From Micromonospora sp. NBC_00421 (GTDB lineage Bacteria > Actinomycetota > Actinomycetes > Mycobacteriales > Micromonosporaceae), in NCBI RefSeq assembly GCF_036017915.1, contig NZ_CP107929.1:5770001-5834000 (forward strand): a DNA stretch of 64,000 nucleotides, in the 5' to 3' direction. Below are positions 16,899-24,699 of this stretch, in pieces. The number at the start of each line of letters is the position of its first letter. The stretch's first letter is position 1. Below the pieces are notes generated by a model, which saw nothing but the letters and a program-made list of their open reading frames with translations, searched no databases and was not told where the DNA came from. Position numbers and translations under genes: made by a program.

Positions 16899-18431
16899 TC
16901 AGACCGGGGTGACGCCGTGCCGGCGGCGGGAGAAGTGCCGGTCCTTGCTCCGGGCGGCGGCGAACCGGCGGACCAGTTCGGCGCGCAGCTCGTGCGGTTC
17001 GACGATCGCGTCGATCACCAGCTCGCTGGCGAGCCGGACGATGTCGATGTCCTGCTCGTACTCGGCCCGCTTCGCGGCGACGAAGGCGGCCCGCTCGGTC
17101 TCGTCGGCGATCGCCGCGATCTTGTTGGCGTAGACGGCGTTGACCGCCGCCTCGGCCCCCATCACCGCGATCTTCGCGGTGGGCAGCGCGATCGTCGCGT
17201 CCGGCTCGAAGCCGGGACCGGCCATCGCGTACAGGCCCGCGCCGTACGCCTTGCGCACCACCACACAGATCTTGGGTACGGTCGCCTCGGAGATCGCGGT
17301 GATCATCTTGGCCCCGTGCCGGATGATGCCCTGCTTCTCCACCGCGCTGCCGACCATGAACCCGGGCACGTCGCTCAGGAACAGCAGCGGCACGTTGAAC
17401 GCGTCGCAGAGCTGCACGAACCGGGTCGCCTTGTCGGCCGAGTCGACGAAGAGCACCCCGCCCTTGAACATCGAGTTGTTGCCGACCACGCCGACGACCT
17501 CGCCGTCCAGCCGACCGAACCCGATGGTCAGCTCCTTCGCCCAGAGCGCCTGGATCTCGAAGAACGAACCCTCGTCGAGCAGGCCCTTGACGTACCGGCG
17601 CAGGTCGAACGCCTGCCGCTCGCTGGCCGGCACCAGCGCGGCCAGGTCGGCCTTCTCCGGCGCGGCGACGGCCGGCGCGCTGGGCGGCTGCTGCTGCCAG
17701 TTCGACGGCAGGTAGGACAGGTAGGTCTTCACCACGTCGAGCGCGTCGGCCTCGGTCCTGCACAGGAAGTGGCCCACGCCGGACTCGGCGCAGTGCACCC
17801 GGGCCCCGCCCATCGCTTCCAGGGTGGTCTTCTCCCCGGTGACCATCTCGACCATCCGGTCGGAGCCGAGGTACATGCTGGCGTTGCCGTCGACCATGGC
17901 CACCACGTCGCAGAACGCCGGGATGTACGCCCCACCGGCGGCGCTCGGCCCGAACAGCGCGCAGACCTGCGGGATCGCCCCCGAGGCGCGGACCTGGTTC
18001 CAGAAGATCTTCCCGGCGCCGCGTCGACCGGGGAACAGGTCGACCTGGTCGGTGATCCGGGCACCGGCCGAGTCGACCAGGTAGACCATCGGCACGCTCG
18101 TCGAGTAGGCCCGCTCGATGATCCGGATGATCTTCTCGACGGTGCGCGCACCCCAGCTGCCGGCCTTCACGGTGGAGTCGTTGGCCATCAGGCAGACCGG
18201 CCGACCGTCGATGGTCGCGGTGCCGGTGACCACGCCGTCGGCGGGCAGCCCCTCGGCCAGGGCGTTGGCATAGAGCCCGTCCTCGACGAACGAACCCTCG
18301 TCGACCAGGAGCGCGACCCGTTCCCGGGCGAAGAGCTTGCCCTTGCCGGCGTTCGCCGCGTGGTATTTGTCCGCACCGCCCGCGCGGGCGCGCTTGCGCA
18401 ACTGTTCCAGTGCCGCATCGTCGAGCGTCAC
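16899..18431 (-). CDS. Acyl-CoA carboxylase carboxyltransferase (beta) subunit
   Basis: 510 aa from GTG with GAGGGGG upstream. It contains both halves of the carboxyltransferase fold: an N-terminal acyl-CoA region (MVYLVDSAGARITDQVDLFPGRRGAG in two parts, FGPSAAGGAYIPAFCD) and a C-terminal carboxybiotin region (PLLFLSDVPGFMVG, GAKMITAISEATVPKI, RKAYGAGLYAMAG). The length and DLFPGRRGAGKIF segment resemble methylcrotonyl-CoA or geranyl-CoA carboxylase beta chains more than the AccD5 type. The biotin carboxylase partner is encoded 3.5 kb upstream on the same strand. The enzyme would carboxylate an unsaturated branched acyl-CoA in leucine breakdown (inference). Confidence 0.9.
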   Translation of the reverse strand: MTLDDAALEQLRKRARAGGADKYHAANAGKGKLFARERVALLVDEGSFVEDGLYANALAEGLPADGVVTGTATIDGRPVCLMANDSTVKAGSWGARTVEKIIRIIERAYSTSVPMVYLVDSAGARITDQVDLFPGRRGAGKIFWNQVRASGAIPQVCALFGPSAAGGAYIPAFCDVVAMVDGNASMYLGSDRMVEMVTGEKTTLEAMGGARVHCAESGVGHFLCRTEADALDVVKTYLSYLPSNWQQQPPSAPAVAAPEKADLAALVPASERQAFDLRRYVKGLLDEGSFFEIQALWAKELTIGFGRLDGEVVGVVGNNSMFKGGVLFVDSADKATRFVQLCDAFNVPLLFLSDVPGFMVGSAVEKQGIIRHGAKMITAISEATVPKICVVVRKAYGAGLYAMAGPGFEPDATIALPTAKIAVMGAEAAVNAVYANKIAAIADETERAAFVAAKRAEYEQDIDIVRLASELVIDAIVEPHELRAELVRRFAAARSKDRHFSRRRHGVTPV

Positions 18432-18510
18432 GCCGACCCCCTCGCCCCGCGCCCCGTGGACGCGCCGACCGCCGTGCCGCGCCTACGCCGTCGCCGCGCC
18501 GACCGGCCTG

Positions 18511-18520
18511 AACGATCGTT
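18511..18520. promoter_or_regulatory. AACGATCGTT palindrome upstream of the carboxyltransferase gene
   Basis: A perfect 10-bp palindrome, 80 nt upstream of the GTG at 18431. TetR-type regulators often bind such AACN4GTT-like palindromes, and a TetR gene closes this cluster at 23.5-24.1 kb. I did not see the same site ahead of the other cluster genes, so the link is only inferred. Confidence 0.4.
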
Positions 18521-18574
18521 AGGCTAGCGCATCCGGACCCCGCCCGACCACCCGACCGACTTCCGTTCAAGATA

Positions 18575-18604
18575 TTGATAGTTGGCTATCAGTCTGGCTA
18601 CGCT
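18575..18604 (+). promoter_or_regulatory. Snapalysin promoter with inverted repeat
   Basis: TTGATA (18575-18580) and TACGCT (18599-18604), 18 nt apart, form a plausible vegetative promoter. Inside it lies a 6-bp inverted repeat TGATAG-TTGG-CTATCA (18576-18591), of the size and spacing typical of LysR or TetR operators. Streptomyces snapalysin genes are controlled by an adjacent LysR regulator; none is adjacent here. Confidence 0.5.
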
Positions 18605-18634
18605 CCTGACACCCCCTCCGGATTGGAGTGAGTC

Positions 18635-19204
18635 ATGAACTCACGCATCGGCCGGTTCGCCGTCGCCGCCCTGGCGACGGCCACCGCCACCCTCGGCATC
18701 ACGGTCGCCAACCCTGCGCCCGCCTCCGCCGCGATGACCATCTGCTACAACACCAGCCAGGCGCCGAGCTACGCGGGCATCGCCAGCCAGTCCGCCTCGA
18801 TCTGGAACAACGCCACCACCAACCTGACGCTGACCGCGAACTGCGGCAGCAACCTGCGGATCTACCAGATCACCGGCGGCGGCTCGTACGCCCAGCGCAC
18901 CAGCCTCGGCAACGGCCGGGTCTACATCGACACCCAGCAGGCCGCCCAGTACAGCCCGTTGCGGATCCTCACCCACGAGATCGGGCACATCCTCGGCCTG
19001 CCCGACAACTACAACGGCAACTGCGCGATCCTGATGTCCGGCGGCAGCGCCGGCACCAGCTGCACCAACCCGTACCCGAGCACCGCCGAGGCGAACCGGG
19101 TCAGCAGCCTGTTCGCCGGCACCCTGAGCGCCACCGAGCGCAGCAGCGGCACCGGCAGCCAGGTCTTCCGGGACAGCTGGCCGGCCCTGCTCACCGTGGG
19201 CTGA
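18635..19204 (+). CDS. Snapalysin-family extracellular zinc protease (M7)
   Basis: 189 aa from ATG with GGAG 6 nt upstream. The signal peptide (about 1-32) ends at ASA-A. The zinc motif is H114-E115-x-x-H118-x-x-G121-x-x-D124, with aspartate as third ligand as in snapalysin. Four cysteines (37, 70 and two near 130-145) could form two disulfides. Length fits a secreted small neutral protease with little or no propeptide. It stands on the plus strand between minus-strand acyl-CoA genes and has its own promoter and terminator, so it appears to be a self-contained insertion. Confidence 0.92.
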   Translation: MNSRIGRFAVAALATATATLGITVANPAPASAAMTICYNTSQAPSYAGIASQSASIWNNATTNLTLTANCGSNLRIYQITGGGSYAQRTSLGNGRVYIDTQQAAQYSPLRILTHEIGHILGLPDNYNGNCAILMSGGSAGTSCTNPYPSTAEANRVSSLFAGTLSATERSSGTGSQVFRDSWPALLTVG

Positions 19205-19222
19205 ACCACCGCACGATCCGAC

Positions 19223-19251
19223 GGAGGGGCCGGCACCACGCCGGCCCCTCC
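19223..19251 (+). terminator. Terminator of the snapalysin gene
   Basis: A perfect 12-bp stem, GGAGGGGCCGGC (19223-19234) with GCCGGCCCCTCC (19240-19251), 5-nt loop, 19 nt after the stop codon. Confidence 0.75.
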
Positions 19252-19339
19252 CGCCGTCCGTCGCGCGCCGGCCCGTCCCGACGCCCGGGCAGCGGTGCCG
19301 CCCGCAGGCCGACCCCGCCACCCCGGCGCCACCGGGTCG

Positions 19340-20257
19340 TCAGGGCCGGGCGGTCAGCCGGGTACGCGGGCCGGCCCGCAGCACCCCGGAGGGCAGCCGC
19401 TTGCCCAGCAGGTCCTCGGCCAGCTCGGCGACCGCGATCAGGGCGTCCAGGTCGATGCCGGTGTCGATGCCCATGTCGTGCAGCATGTGCACCGCCTCCT
19501 CGGTGGCCAGGTTCCCGCTCGCCCCCGGCGCGTACGGGCAGCCGCCCAGGCCGCCGACGCTGGCGTCGAACTCGGTGATCCCCAGCTCCAACGCGGTAAG
19601 CAGGTTGGCCAACGCGGTGCCCCGGGTGTTGTGGAAGTGCAGCAGCACCGGCACGTCCGGGGCACGGTCACGCACGGCGGTGACCAGCTCCCGGACCCGT
19701 CGGGGCGTACCCATGCCGGTGGTGTCGCCGAACGCGACCCGGTCGGCGCCGTCGCGGACCACCCGCTCGACGATCCCGGCGACCCGCCCGGGGTCGACGT
19801 CCCCCTCGTACGGGCAGCCGAAGCTGGTCGCCACGATCACCTCGGCGCGGGCACCCGCCCCGTGCAGCAGGTCGACCAGCTCGGCGATGTCGTCGAGCGA
19901 CTCGGCGGTGGAGCGGTTGACGTTGCGCCGGTTGTGCGTGTCGCTGGCCGAGACCACCACCTCGATCTCGGTGAAACCGGCGGCCAGTGCCCGCTGCGCG
20001 CCCCTGGTGTTCGGCACCAACGCCGAGTAACGCACCCCGTCGGCCTTCCCGGCCCGCCGCCACACCTCGTCGGCGTCGGCCATCTGCGGGATGGCCAACG
20101 GGTGCACGAACGACACCGCCTCGATCCGGCGCACGCCGGTGCCGGACAGGGCGTCGAGCAGCCGCACCTTGGCCTCGGTGGGAATCGGCTCCTCGTTCTG
20201 GAGGCCGTCGCGCGGCCCGACCTCGCGGATCGACACCGCCGCTGGCATCTGACTCAT
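19340..20257 (-). CDS. Hydroxymethylglutaryl-CoA lyase
   Basis: 305 aa from ATG with GAGG 5 nt upstream. Family blocks: IREVGPRDGLQNE at the N-terminus (the metal-binding Asp follows GPR), FVHPLAIPQMADADEV, VVSASDTHNRRN, TSFGCPYEGDVDP, GDTTGMGTP, LHFHNTRGTALAN (metal-binding HxH), and GGLGGCPYAPGASGN with the catalytic cysteine. It cleaves HMG-CoA to acetoacetate and acetyl-CoA, the last step of leucine catabolism. It shares strand and context with the acyl-CoA dehydrogenase, carboxyltransferase and biotin carboxylase genes. Confidence 0.93.
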   Translation of the reverse strand: MSQMPAAVSIREVGPRDGLQNEEPIPTEAKVRLLDALSGTGVRRIEAVSFVHPLAIPQMADADEVWRRAGKADGVRYSALVPNTRGAQRALAAGFTEIEVVVSASDTHNRRNVNRSTAESLDDIAELVDLLHGAGARAEVIVATSFGCPYEGDVDPGRVAGIVERVVRDGADRVAFGDTTGMGTPRRVRELVTAVRDRAPDVPVLLHFHNTRGTALANLLTALELGITEFDASVGGLGGCPYAPGASGNLATEEAVHMLHDMGIDTGIDLDALIAVAELAEDLLGKRLPSGVLRAGPRTRLTARP

Positions 20258-20436
20258 GGTCACCTCGCTGTGACGTGGGGTCGCCGGAGCGTCGTCCCGT
20301 GCCGTCGCCCCTCGTGGGAACGACGACCGGGCGACGCCGGACGACAGGTGGTCCCTCCAGGGAACACCACGCCTGCCTCCGCCGCCACGCTGCCCCGGGT
20401 GTCGGGGGCCGGGACCGACCCCCGCCACCCGGGAGA

Positions 20437-20646
20437 TCAACGCTGCGCCGGGCCTTCCACCAGCTCGGCGGCGCTGCGCAACACCGCCGCGACGGCACCC
20501 GCCCAGCCGACGACGTCCTCGCGGCCCAGCACCAGCGCCATCGCCGCCGCCCCCTCCGCGAACAACGCCGTCGACCGCAGGCGCCGGCCCACCCGACGAC
20601 GGTCCAGGCGCGGGCGGGCGCCCCCGATCGATCTTCCGCTTCCCAT
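20437..20646 (-). CDS. Small hypothetical protein in the acyl-CoA gene cluster
   Basis: 69 aa from ATG, preceded by GGTGGAG, which is very close to the start. The N-terminal 25 residues are Arg-rich (MGSGRSIGGARPRLDRRR) and the rest is an Ala/Val-rich helical stretch. No family is recognised. Acyl-CoA carboxylases of actinobacteria sometimes have small epsilon subunits of this size, but I see no motif that would prove that. The 179-nt gap downstream contains a weak hairpin (about 20347-20370). Confidence 0.4.
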   Translation of the reverse strand: MGSGRSIGGARPRLDRRRVGRRLRSTALFAEGAAAMALVLGREDVVGWAGAVAAVLRSAAELVEGPAQR

Positions 20647-20933
20647 GTCTCCACCCTTGAGGACGCAGTACCCGCCGATGGAACCCATCGGCCGGGGTGT
20701 GTGCCCGGCCGGCCGTCCCACACGTCGACGGCCGCCCCCGCACGCCAGGCACAACGACCGGTCGGGCCGCCCAGCACGCCCTTCTGGCCGGGCAGCACGC
20801 GGTGCCACCCGGCCAAAGTGGAGCGTGGCCGGGCGCTTCCGGGGCAACGGATACCGGGACCACGACCGCAACGTCCTACCCGGACAACCACCCGGCCAGA
20901 AACCGACCACGGGCATTGATGGAGGCGGTCATC

Positions 20934-20996
20934 ATGGCTGGGTACGGGTACGAACGACCACCCGATCCGGCAGCTCTGCGAAAGGTCCGCGCATGA
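20934..20996 (+). CDS. 20-residue micro-ORF coupled to the coiled-coil protein gene
   Basis: ATG 20934 with GGAGG 8 nt upstream encodes MAGYGYERPPDPAALRKVRA and ends in an ATGA overlap with the next gene. An upstream in-frame ATG at 20919 would add five residues. The good ribosome site and exact stop-start coupling suggest a real translated leader or micro-protein. Its sequence matches nothing I recognise; Tyr/Gly and Pro-rich ends are visible. Confidence 0.5.
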   Translation: MAGYGYERPPDPAALRKVRA

Positions 20997-21895
20997 CCTC
21001 CGACACCAGCACGCCGACCCCGCCGACGGGACGGCATCAGCGGCACTGTCTCGTCCCGCGCGAGCAGTTGGCCGCCGACTACGAGTCCCGGTACGGCTCG
21101 AAGGCGGTGTCCGAGTACGCGCTGACCGTCCGCGACCTCGTCGAGCTGTCCCCGGAGATCGGCGCGGTCGACACCTGGAGCCGGCTGGCCGCCCGGATCT
21201 GCGACAGGCGGTCCGGCCGCACCTGGGCCACCTGGCGCAAGCGGCTGTCCCGGCATTTCACCACGGAGACGAAGGGGCCGCCGTGGCAGACCGTCGTGCT
21301 GGTGGTCGACCACACCGTCGCCGAGACGGACCGGGCGGCGACCCTGCGCCGGCTCGAACGGCTCTACGAGGCGGCCCGGGGTGAACCGCCGACGAAGCGC
21401 CGACCGGCCACCGACGACCCGGTCCGGCCCGGGGGCGTCGACCCGGGGGCCACGCCCGACGGGGTGGACCCCACCGGGGACGACGCCCACCGCATCATCG
21501 CCCAGCTCCGCACGGAGAACGCCTCGCTCCGCACCGAGAACGCCTCGCTCCGCCGCACGTTGTCCGCGTGGAAGGCCCGGAACGACCTGCTACGCGCCAC
21601 CGTCGAGGCGACCCGGACGGGACGCCCGCGCTCCGGGCCGCTCGACGGCGGCAGCCGCCCGGGGGACGTACCGCGACCACGGGAGACCACCCTGCTGGAC
21701 GGGCTGGCCCGCAAGGACCGCAACCCCGGGCACTTCCCGGCCGGCCCGGCCCCGACCAACGACGCCCCGGCCGGTCGGCACCGCCCGCCCCGGATCGACA
21801 CGGTGTCGCTGCCGCCCCGGATCGACGTCGTCGGCACCCCGACGCACCGACCGGTGCCCCTGCCGTACCCGTCGGATGGGGTCCGGCGGGTCTGA
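20993..21895 (+). CDS. Hypothetical protein with a central coiled coil
   Basis: 300 aa. Residues 15-110 form a folded N-terminal domain (RHCLVPREQLAADYESRYG, AVSEYALTVRDLVELSPEIG, RRSGRTWATWRKRLSRHF, PWQTVVLVVDHTV). Around 165-205 there is a coiled coil built from a duplicated LRTENAS unit. The C-terminal 100 residues are Pro/Arg-rich and probably disordered, with PPRID repeated. No catalytic motif or membrane segment. It starts inside the stop of the micro-ORF (ATGA). A DNA- or protein-binding role is possible but unproven. The gene interrupts the minus-strand acyl-CoA cluster. Confidence 0.7.
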   Translation: MTSDTSTPTPPTGRHQRHCLVPREQLAADYESRYGSKAVSEYALTVRDLVELSPEIGAVDTWSRLAARICDRRSGRTWATWRKRLSRHFTTETKGPPWQTVVLVVDHTVAETDRAATLRRLERLYEAARGEPPTKRRPATDDPVRPGGVDPGATPDGVDPTGDDAHRIIAQLRTENASLRTENASLRRTLSAWKARNDLLRATVEATRTGRPRSGPLDGGSRPGDVPRPRETTLLDGLARKDRNPGHFPAGPAPTNDAPAGRHRPPRIDTVSLPPRIDVVGTPTHRPVPLPYPSDGVRRV

Positions 21896-21917
21896 CCACG
21901 CCGCCCGCGTGGTCAGA
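21891..21917. terminator. Bidirectional terminator between convergent genes
   Basis: A perfect 11-bp stem, TCTGACCACGC (21891-21901) and GCGTGGTCAGA (21907-21917), 5-nt loop. The left arm contains the stop codon of the coiled-coil gene; the biotin carboxylase gene ends 25 nt beyond the right arm. Confidence 0.75.
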
Positions 21918-21941
21918 CCAGCGCGGTCAGGCCCGTCCGGG

Positions 21942-23279
21942 TCAGCGCATCCGACCGACGATGCCGGTGTCGTAGTCGCCCGAGACGAACTCCTCGTTCG
22001 TCAGCAGCTCGGCGAAGAAGGGCAGGTTGTTCTTCGGGCCGACCAGGGCGAAGGCGGCCACCGCCGTCCGCGCCCGGGCCAACGCCTCGGCCCGGTCCAC
22101 GCCGGTCACCACGAGCTTGGCCAGCAGGCTGTCGTAGAACGGGGTGACGGTGTTGCCGGCGACATACCCGGAGTCGACACGTACCCCTTCGCCGGTCGGC
22201 TCCACCCAGGTGCTGATCACCCCGGGGCCGGGCAGGAACCGCTTCGGGTCCTCCGCGTTGATCCGCAGCTCGATCGCGTGCCCGCGCGGGGTCAGCGCCG
22301 CCGGGTCGAAGGTCGGCGGCAGGCCGGCGGCCACCCGTAGCTGCTCCTCGACCAGGTCGACGCCGTAGACCAGCTCGGTCACCGGGTGCTCCACCTGGAG
22401 CCGGGTGTTCATCTCCAGGAAGAAGAACTCCTGCGTGGCGGGGTCGAGCAGGCATTCGACGGTGCCCGCGTTGCGGTAGCCGACCGCCTCGCCGGCCCGC
22501 ACGGCGGCGGCCAGGAAGCGCGCCCGCAGCTCCGGGGAGACCGCCGGGGAGGGGGACTCCTCGACCAGCTTCTGGTTGCGCCGCTGCACCGAGCACTCCC
22601 GCTCGCCGAGCGCCACCACCCGACCGTCGGCCAGGCCGAGGATCTGCACCTCGACGTGGCGTACCCGGGGGAAGTAGCGCTCGATCAGCACCGACGGATC
22701 GCCGAACATCCGCTCGGCGAACGCGCGGACCCTGTCGTACTCGGTGCGCAGCGCGGCCTCGTCGGCGGCCACCGCCATGCCCATCCCGCCGCCACCGGCG
22801 GCGGCCTTGACCATCACCGGGTAGCCGATCTCCGCAGCGGCGGCGACCGCCGCGGCCAGGTCGGCGGCCGGCTCGGTGGTGCCGGGCGCGACCGGCACCC
22901 CGGCCGCCGCCATCAGGTTCCGCGCGTTGATCTTGTCGCCCATCGCGGTGATCGCGTCCGCGCCGGGCCCGACCCAGATCAACCCACGGGCCTGCACGGT
23001 ACGGGCGAAGTCGGCGTTCTCCGACAGGAAGCCGTAACCGGGGTGGACGGCCTGCGCACCGGTGGCCTCGGCGGCGGCGAGGATCGCCTCGACGTCGCGG
23101 TAGCTCTGGGCCGGGTTCGCCGGTCCCACGCACACCGCCTCGTCGGCCTCGACCACGAACGGCAGGTCGACGTCGGCCTCCGAGTGCACCGCGATCGCAC
23201 GGACACCGAGCCGCTTCGCGGTACGGATGATCCGGCGGGCGATCTCGCCCCGGTTGGCGACCAACAGCGACTCGATCAT
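21942..23279 (-). CDS. Biotin carboxylase subunit of an acyl-CoA carboxylase
   Basis: 445 aa from ATG with a GGAGGAAAC ribosome site. Biotin carboxylase marks: LLVANRGEIARRI, VHPGYGFLSENADFA, the ATP-grasp loop KAAAGGGGMGM, GERECSVQRRNQKLVEESPS and EMNTRLQVEHPVTE. The protein stops after the carboxylase region. Methylcrotonyl-CoA carboxylase alpha chains normally continue to about 650 residues with a biotin carrier domain, which is absent here, and I found no AMKM-type carrier nearby. A free carrier protein encoded elsewhere is needed. It pairs functionally with the carboxyltransferase at 16.9 kb. Confidence 0.92.
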   Translation of the reverse strand: MIESLLVANRGEIARRIIRTAKRLGVRAIAVHSEADVDLPFVVEADEAVCVGPANPAQSYRDVEAILAAAEATGAQAVHPGYGFLSENADFARTVQARGLIWVGPGADAITAMGDKINARNLMAAAGVPVAPGTTEPAADLAAAVAAAAEIGYPVMVKAAAGGGGMGMAVAADEAALRTEYDRVRAFAERMFGDPSVLIERYFPRVRHVEVQILGLADGRVVALGERECSVQRRNQKLVEESPSPAVSPELRARFLAAAVRAGEAVGYRNAGTVECLLDPATQEFFFLEMNTRLQVEHPVTELVYGVDLVEEQLRVAAGLPPTFDPAALTPRGHAIELRINAEDPKRFLPGPGVISTWVEPTGEGVRVDSGYVAGNTVTPFYDSLLAKLVVTGVDRAEALARARTAVAAFALVGPKNNLPFFAELLTNEEFVSGDYDTGIVGRMR

Positions 23280-23287
23280 GTTTCCTC

Positions 23288-23338
23288 CAGCGTCCAGGGG
23301 TGGGGACGGATGTTCAGCGTCCAGGGTGGGGACGGATG
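23288..23338. repeat. 24/25-bp tandem direct repeat in the biotin carboxylase leader
   Basis: CAGCGTCCAGGGGTGGGGAC at the start of 23288-23312 is repeated at 23315-23338 with one G fewer, 2 nt between copies. It lies directly before the ribosome site of the biotin carboxylase gene, in the 233-nt gap to the TetR gene. The rest of that gap shows no gene. Confidence 0.6.
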
Positions 23339-23512
23339 CTAGGGAACCACGGCCGGGTCGTCGGCATCGAGTCGGGCGGGAGTGTCACCCGACCGCCCGG
23401 CGCGTCGGGGCGGGCGGTGTCGCCGGGCATCGGGGACGGCGGGCGCGCGGGTCAGCGGGCCGCCCGGGTGCCTCGGGCGCGCGTCACCCGGGGAGACGTC
23501 GGGCGGGTGGGG

Positions 23513-24127
23513 TCAGGAGTCGGTCTCGGCCAGCAGGGCGGCCAGCGCGGCGGCCCGCAGCAGTGCCGCGCGACGCCGCCGGTCGACCTCACCGCCGAGG
23601 AACGGGGTGGAGTTCATCAGGCCGAACGCGGCGTGTGCCAGCACCCGCGCCTCGCCGTCGGGCAGCCCCGGGTGCAGGGCGGTCAGCACGGTCACCCACT
23701 CCTCGACGTACATCCGCTGGAGCTTGCGGATGCGGCGACGCGGCTCGTCCGGGAGGCGGTCCAGCTCGTGCAGGTGCAGGGCGATCACGGCCGGGTTCGC
23801 CAGCGCGAAGTCGACGTGGAAGTCGATAAGCGACTCCAGCGCGCCGCGCGGGTCGCCGGGACGGCCGGCGGCCCGGTCCCGGCCGCCGTCGAGCAGCCCC
23901 TCGCTGACCGGGATCAGCGCGGCGGCCAGCATCGCCTCCTTGCCGGCGAAGTGGTGGTAGAGGGCCGGGCCGGTCACCCCGGCCGCCGCACCGATGTCGT
24001 CCATGGAGACCCCGTGGTAGCCCCGGGCGGCGAAGAGCCCGACCGCGATCTCCAGGATCTCGTCGCGCCTCGACCGGCGCCGGCCTGCGCTGCCTGCGCT
24101 GCCCCTAGCCTGCTGCCCCACAGTCAC
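23513..24127 (-). CDS. TetR-family transcriptional regulator
   Basis: 204 aa, GTG start; the ribosome site is weak and another GTG follows two codons later. The helix-turn-helix is clear at about 21-65: DEILEIAVGLFAARGYHGVS, MDDIGAAAGVTGPALYHHF, GKEAMLAA. The C-terminal ligand domain is typical in size. It sits upstream of the biotin carboxylase gene on the same strand. By analogy with other actinobacterial acyl-CoA clusters it is likely a repressor that responds to an acyl-CoA (inference). Confidence 0.92.
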   Translation of the reverse strand: MTVGQQARGSAGSAGRRRSRRDEILEIAVGLFAARGYHGVSMDDIGAAAGVTGPALYHHFAGKEAMLAAALIPVSEGLLDGGRDRAAGRPGDPRGALESLIDFHVDFALANPAVIALHLHELDRLPDEPRRRIRKLQRMYVEEWVTVLTALHPGLPDGEARVLAHAAFGLMNSTPFLGGEVDRRRRAALLRAAALAALLAETDS

Positions 24128-24288
24128 CTGGCAAGCGTAGACCTCGGTCCGGACACCGGGTGCCCTCGGTTACCCGCCGGTTCACCAGGCGGACGGTGAC
24201 CCGGTCGGCGCGCACCGACGTTGATCGCCGGACGGCACGGCCCACCGCCCCTAGCCTGGAAGGGAAGACATGCCGGAGGGAGGGCGCG

Positions 24289-24699
24289 ATGACGGTACGG
24301 CTGCCGGACCGGTCGCTGCTGCTCGCCGGGGGCCTGCTGGTCGGTGCCGGGATCTTCGACCTGCTGGCCGGGATCGGCGACGTCGGCAGCGGCGACGTGT
24401 ACGCCTCGCTGCACGCCGACGGGCTGGTCTTCTACGACCTCACCGGTTGGGCCTGGCTGCACGTGGCGAGCGGGGTGCTGCTGGTGCTGACCGGCCTGGT
24501 CAGCGCGCTCAGTCGACGCCGGTGGGTCAGGGCCGCCCTGGTGGTCGGGGTGGCGGTCGTCGTCGTCCACCTGCTGTTCGCGCCGTACCACCCGATCGAG
24601 GCGTTGATCGTGGTGGGGCTGACCCTGGCCGCCGTGCGGCTGGTCGTCCGGCACCAGCGCGACACGCGGGTCAGACCGGCTGGCAGACCCTCCCGGTGA
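24289..24699 (+). CDS. DUF7144-type four-helix membrane protein
   Basis: 136 aa from ATG with GGAGGGAGGG upstream. Four transmembrane helices are visible, with the characteristic VFYDLTGWAWLHVASGVLLV segment between helices one and two. Actinobacteria have many small membrane proteins of this family with no known function. A TAGCCT -10-like hexamer lies about 35 nt upstream. Its last 29 nt overlap the end of the convergent hydrolase gene. Confidence 0.82.
   Translation: MTVRLPDRSLLLAGGLLVGAGIFDLLAGIGDVGSGDVYASLHADGLVFYDLTGWAWLHVASGVLLVLTGLVSALSRRRWVRAALVVGVAVVVVHLLFAPYHPIEALIVVGLTLAAVRLVVRHQRDTRVRPAGRPSR

Noticed and set aside
15796..18570. 924-aa minus-strand open frame across the dehydrogenase and carboxyltransferase genes
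   Set aside because: Arg/Gly-rich frame-shifted shadow; the two real enzymes lie in other frames with ribosome sites.
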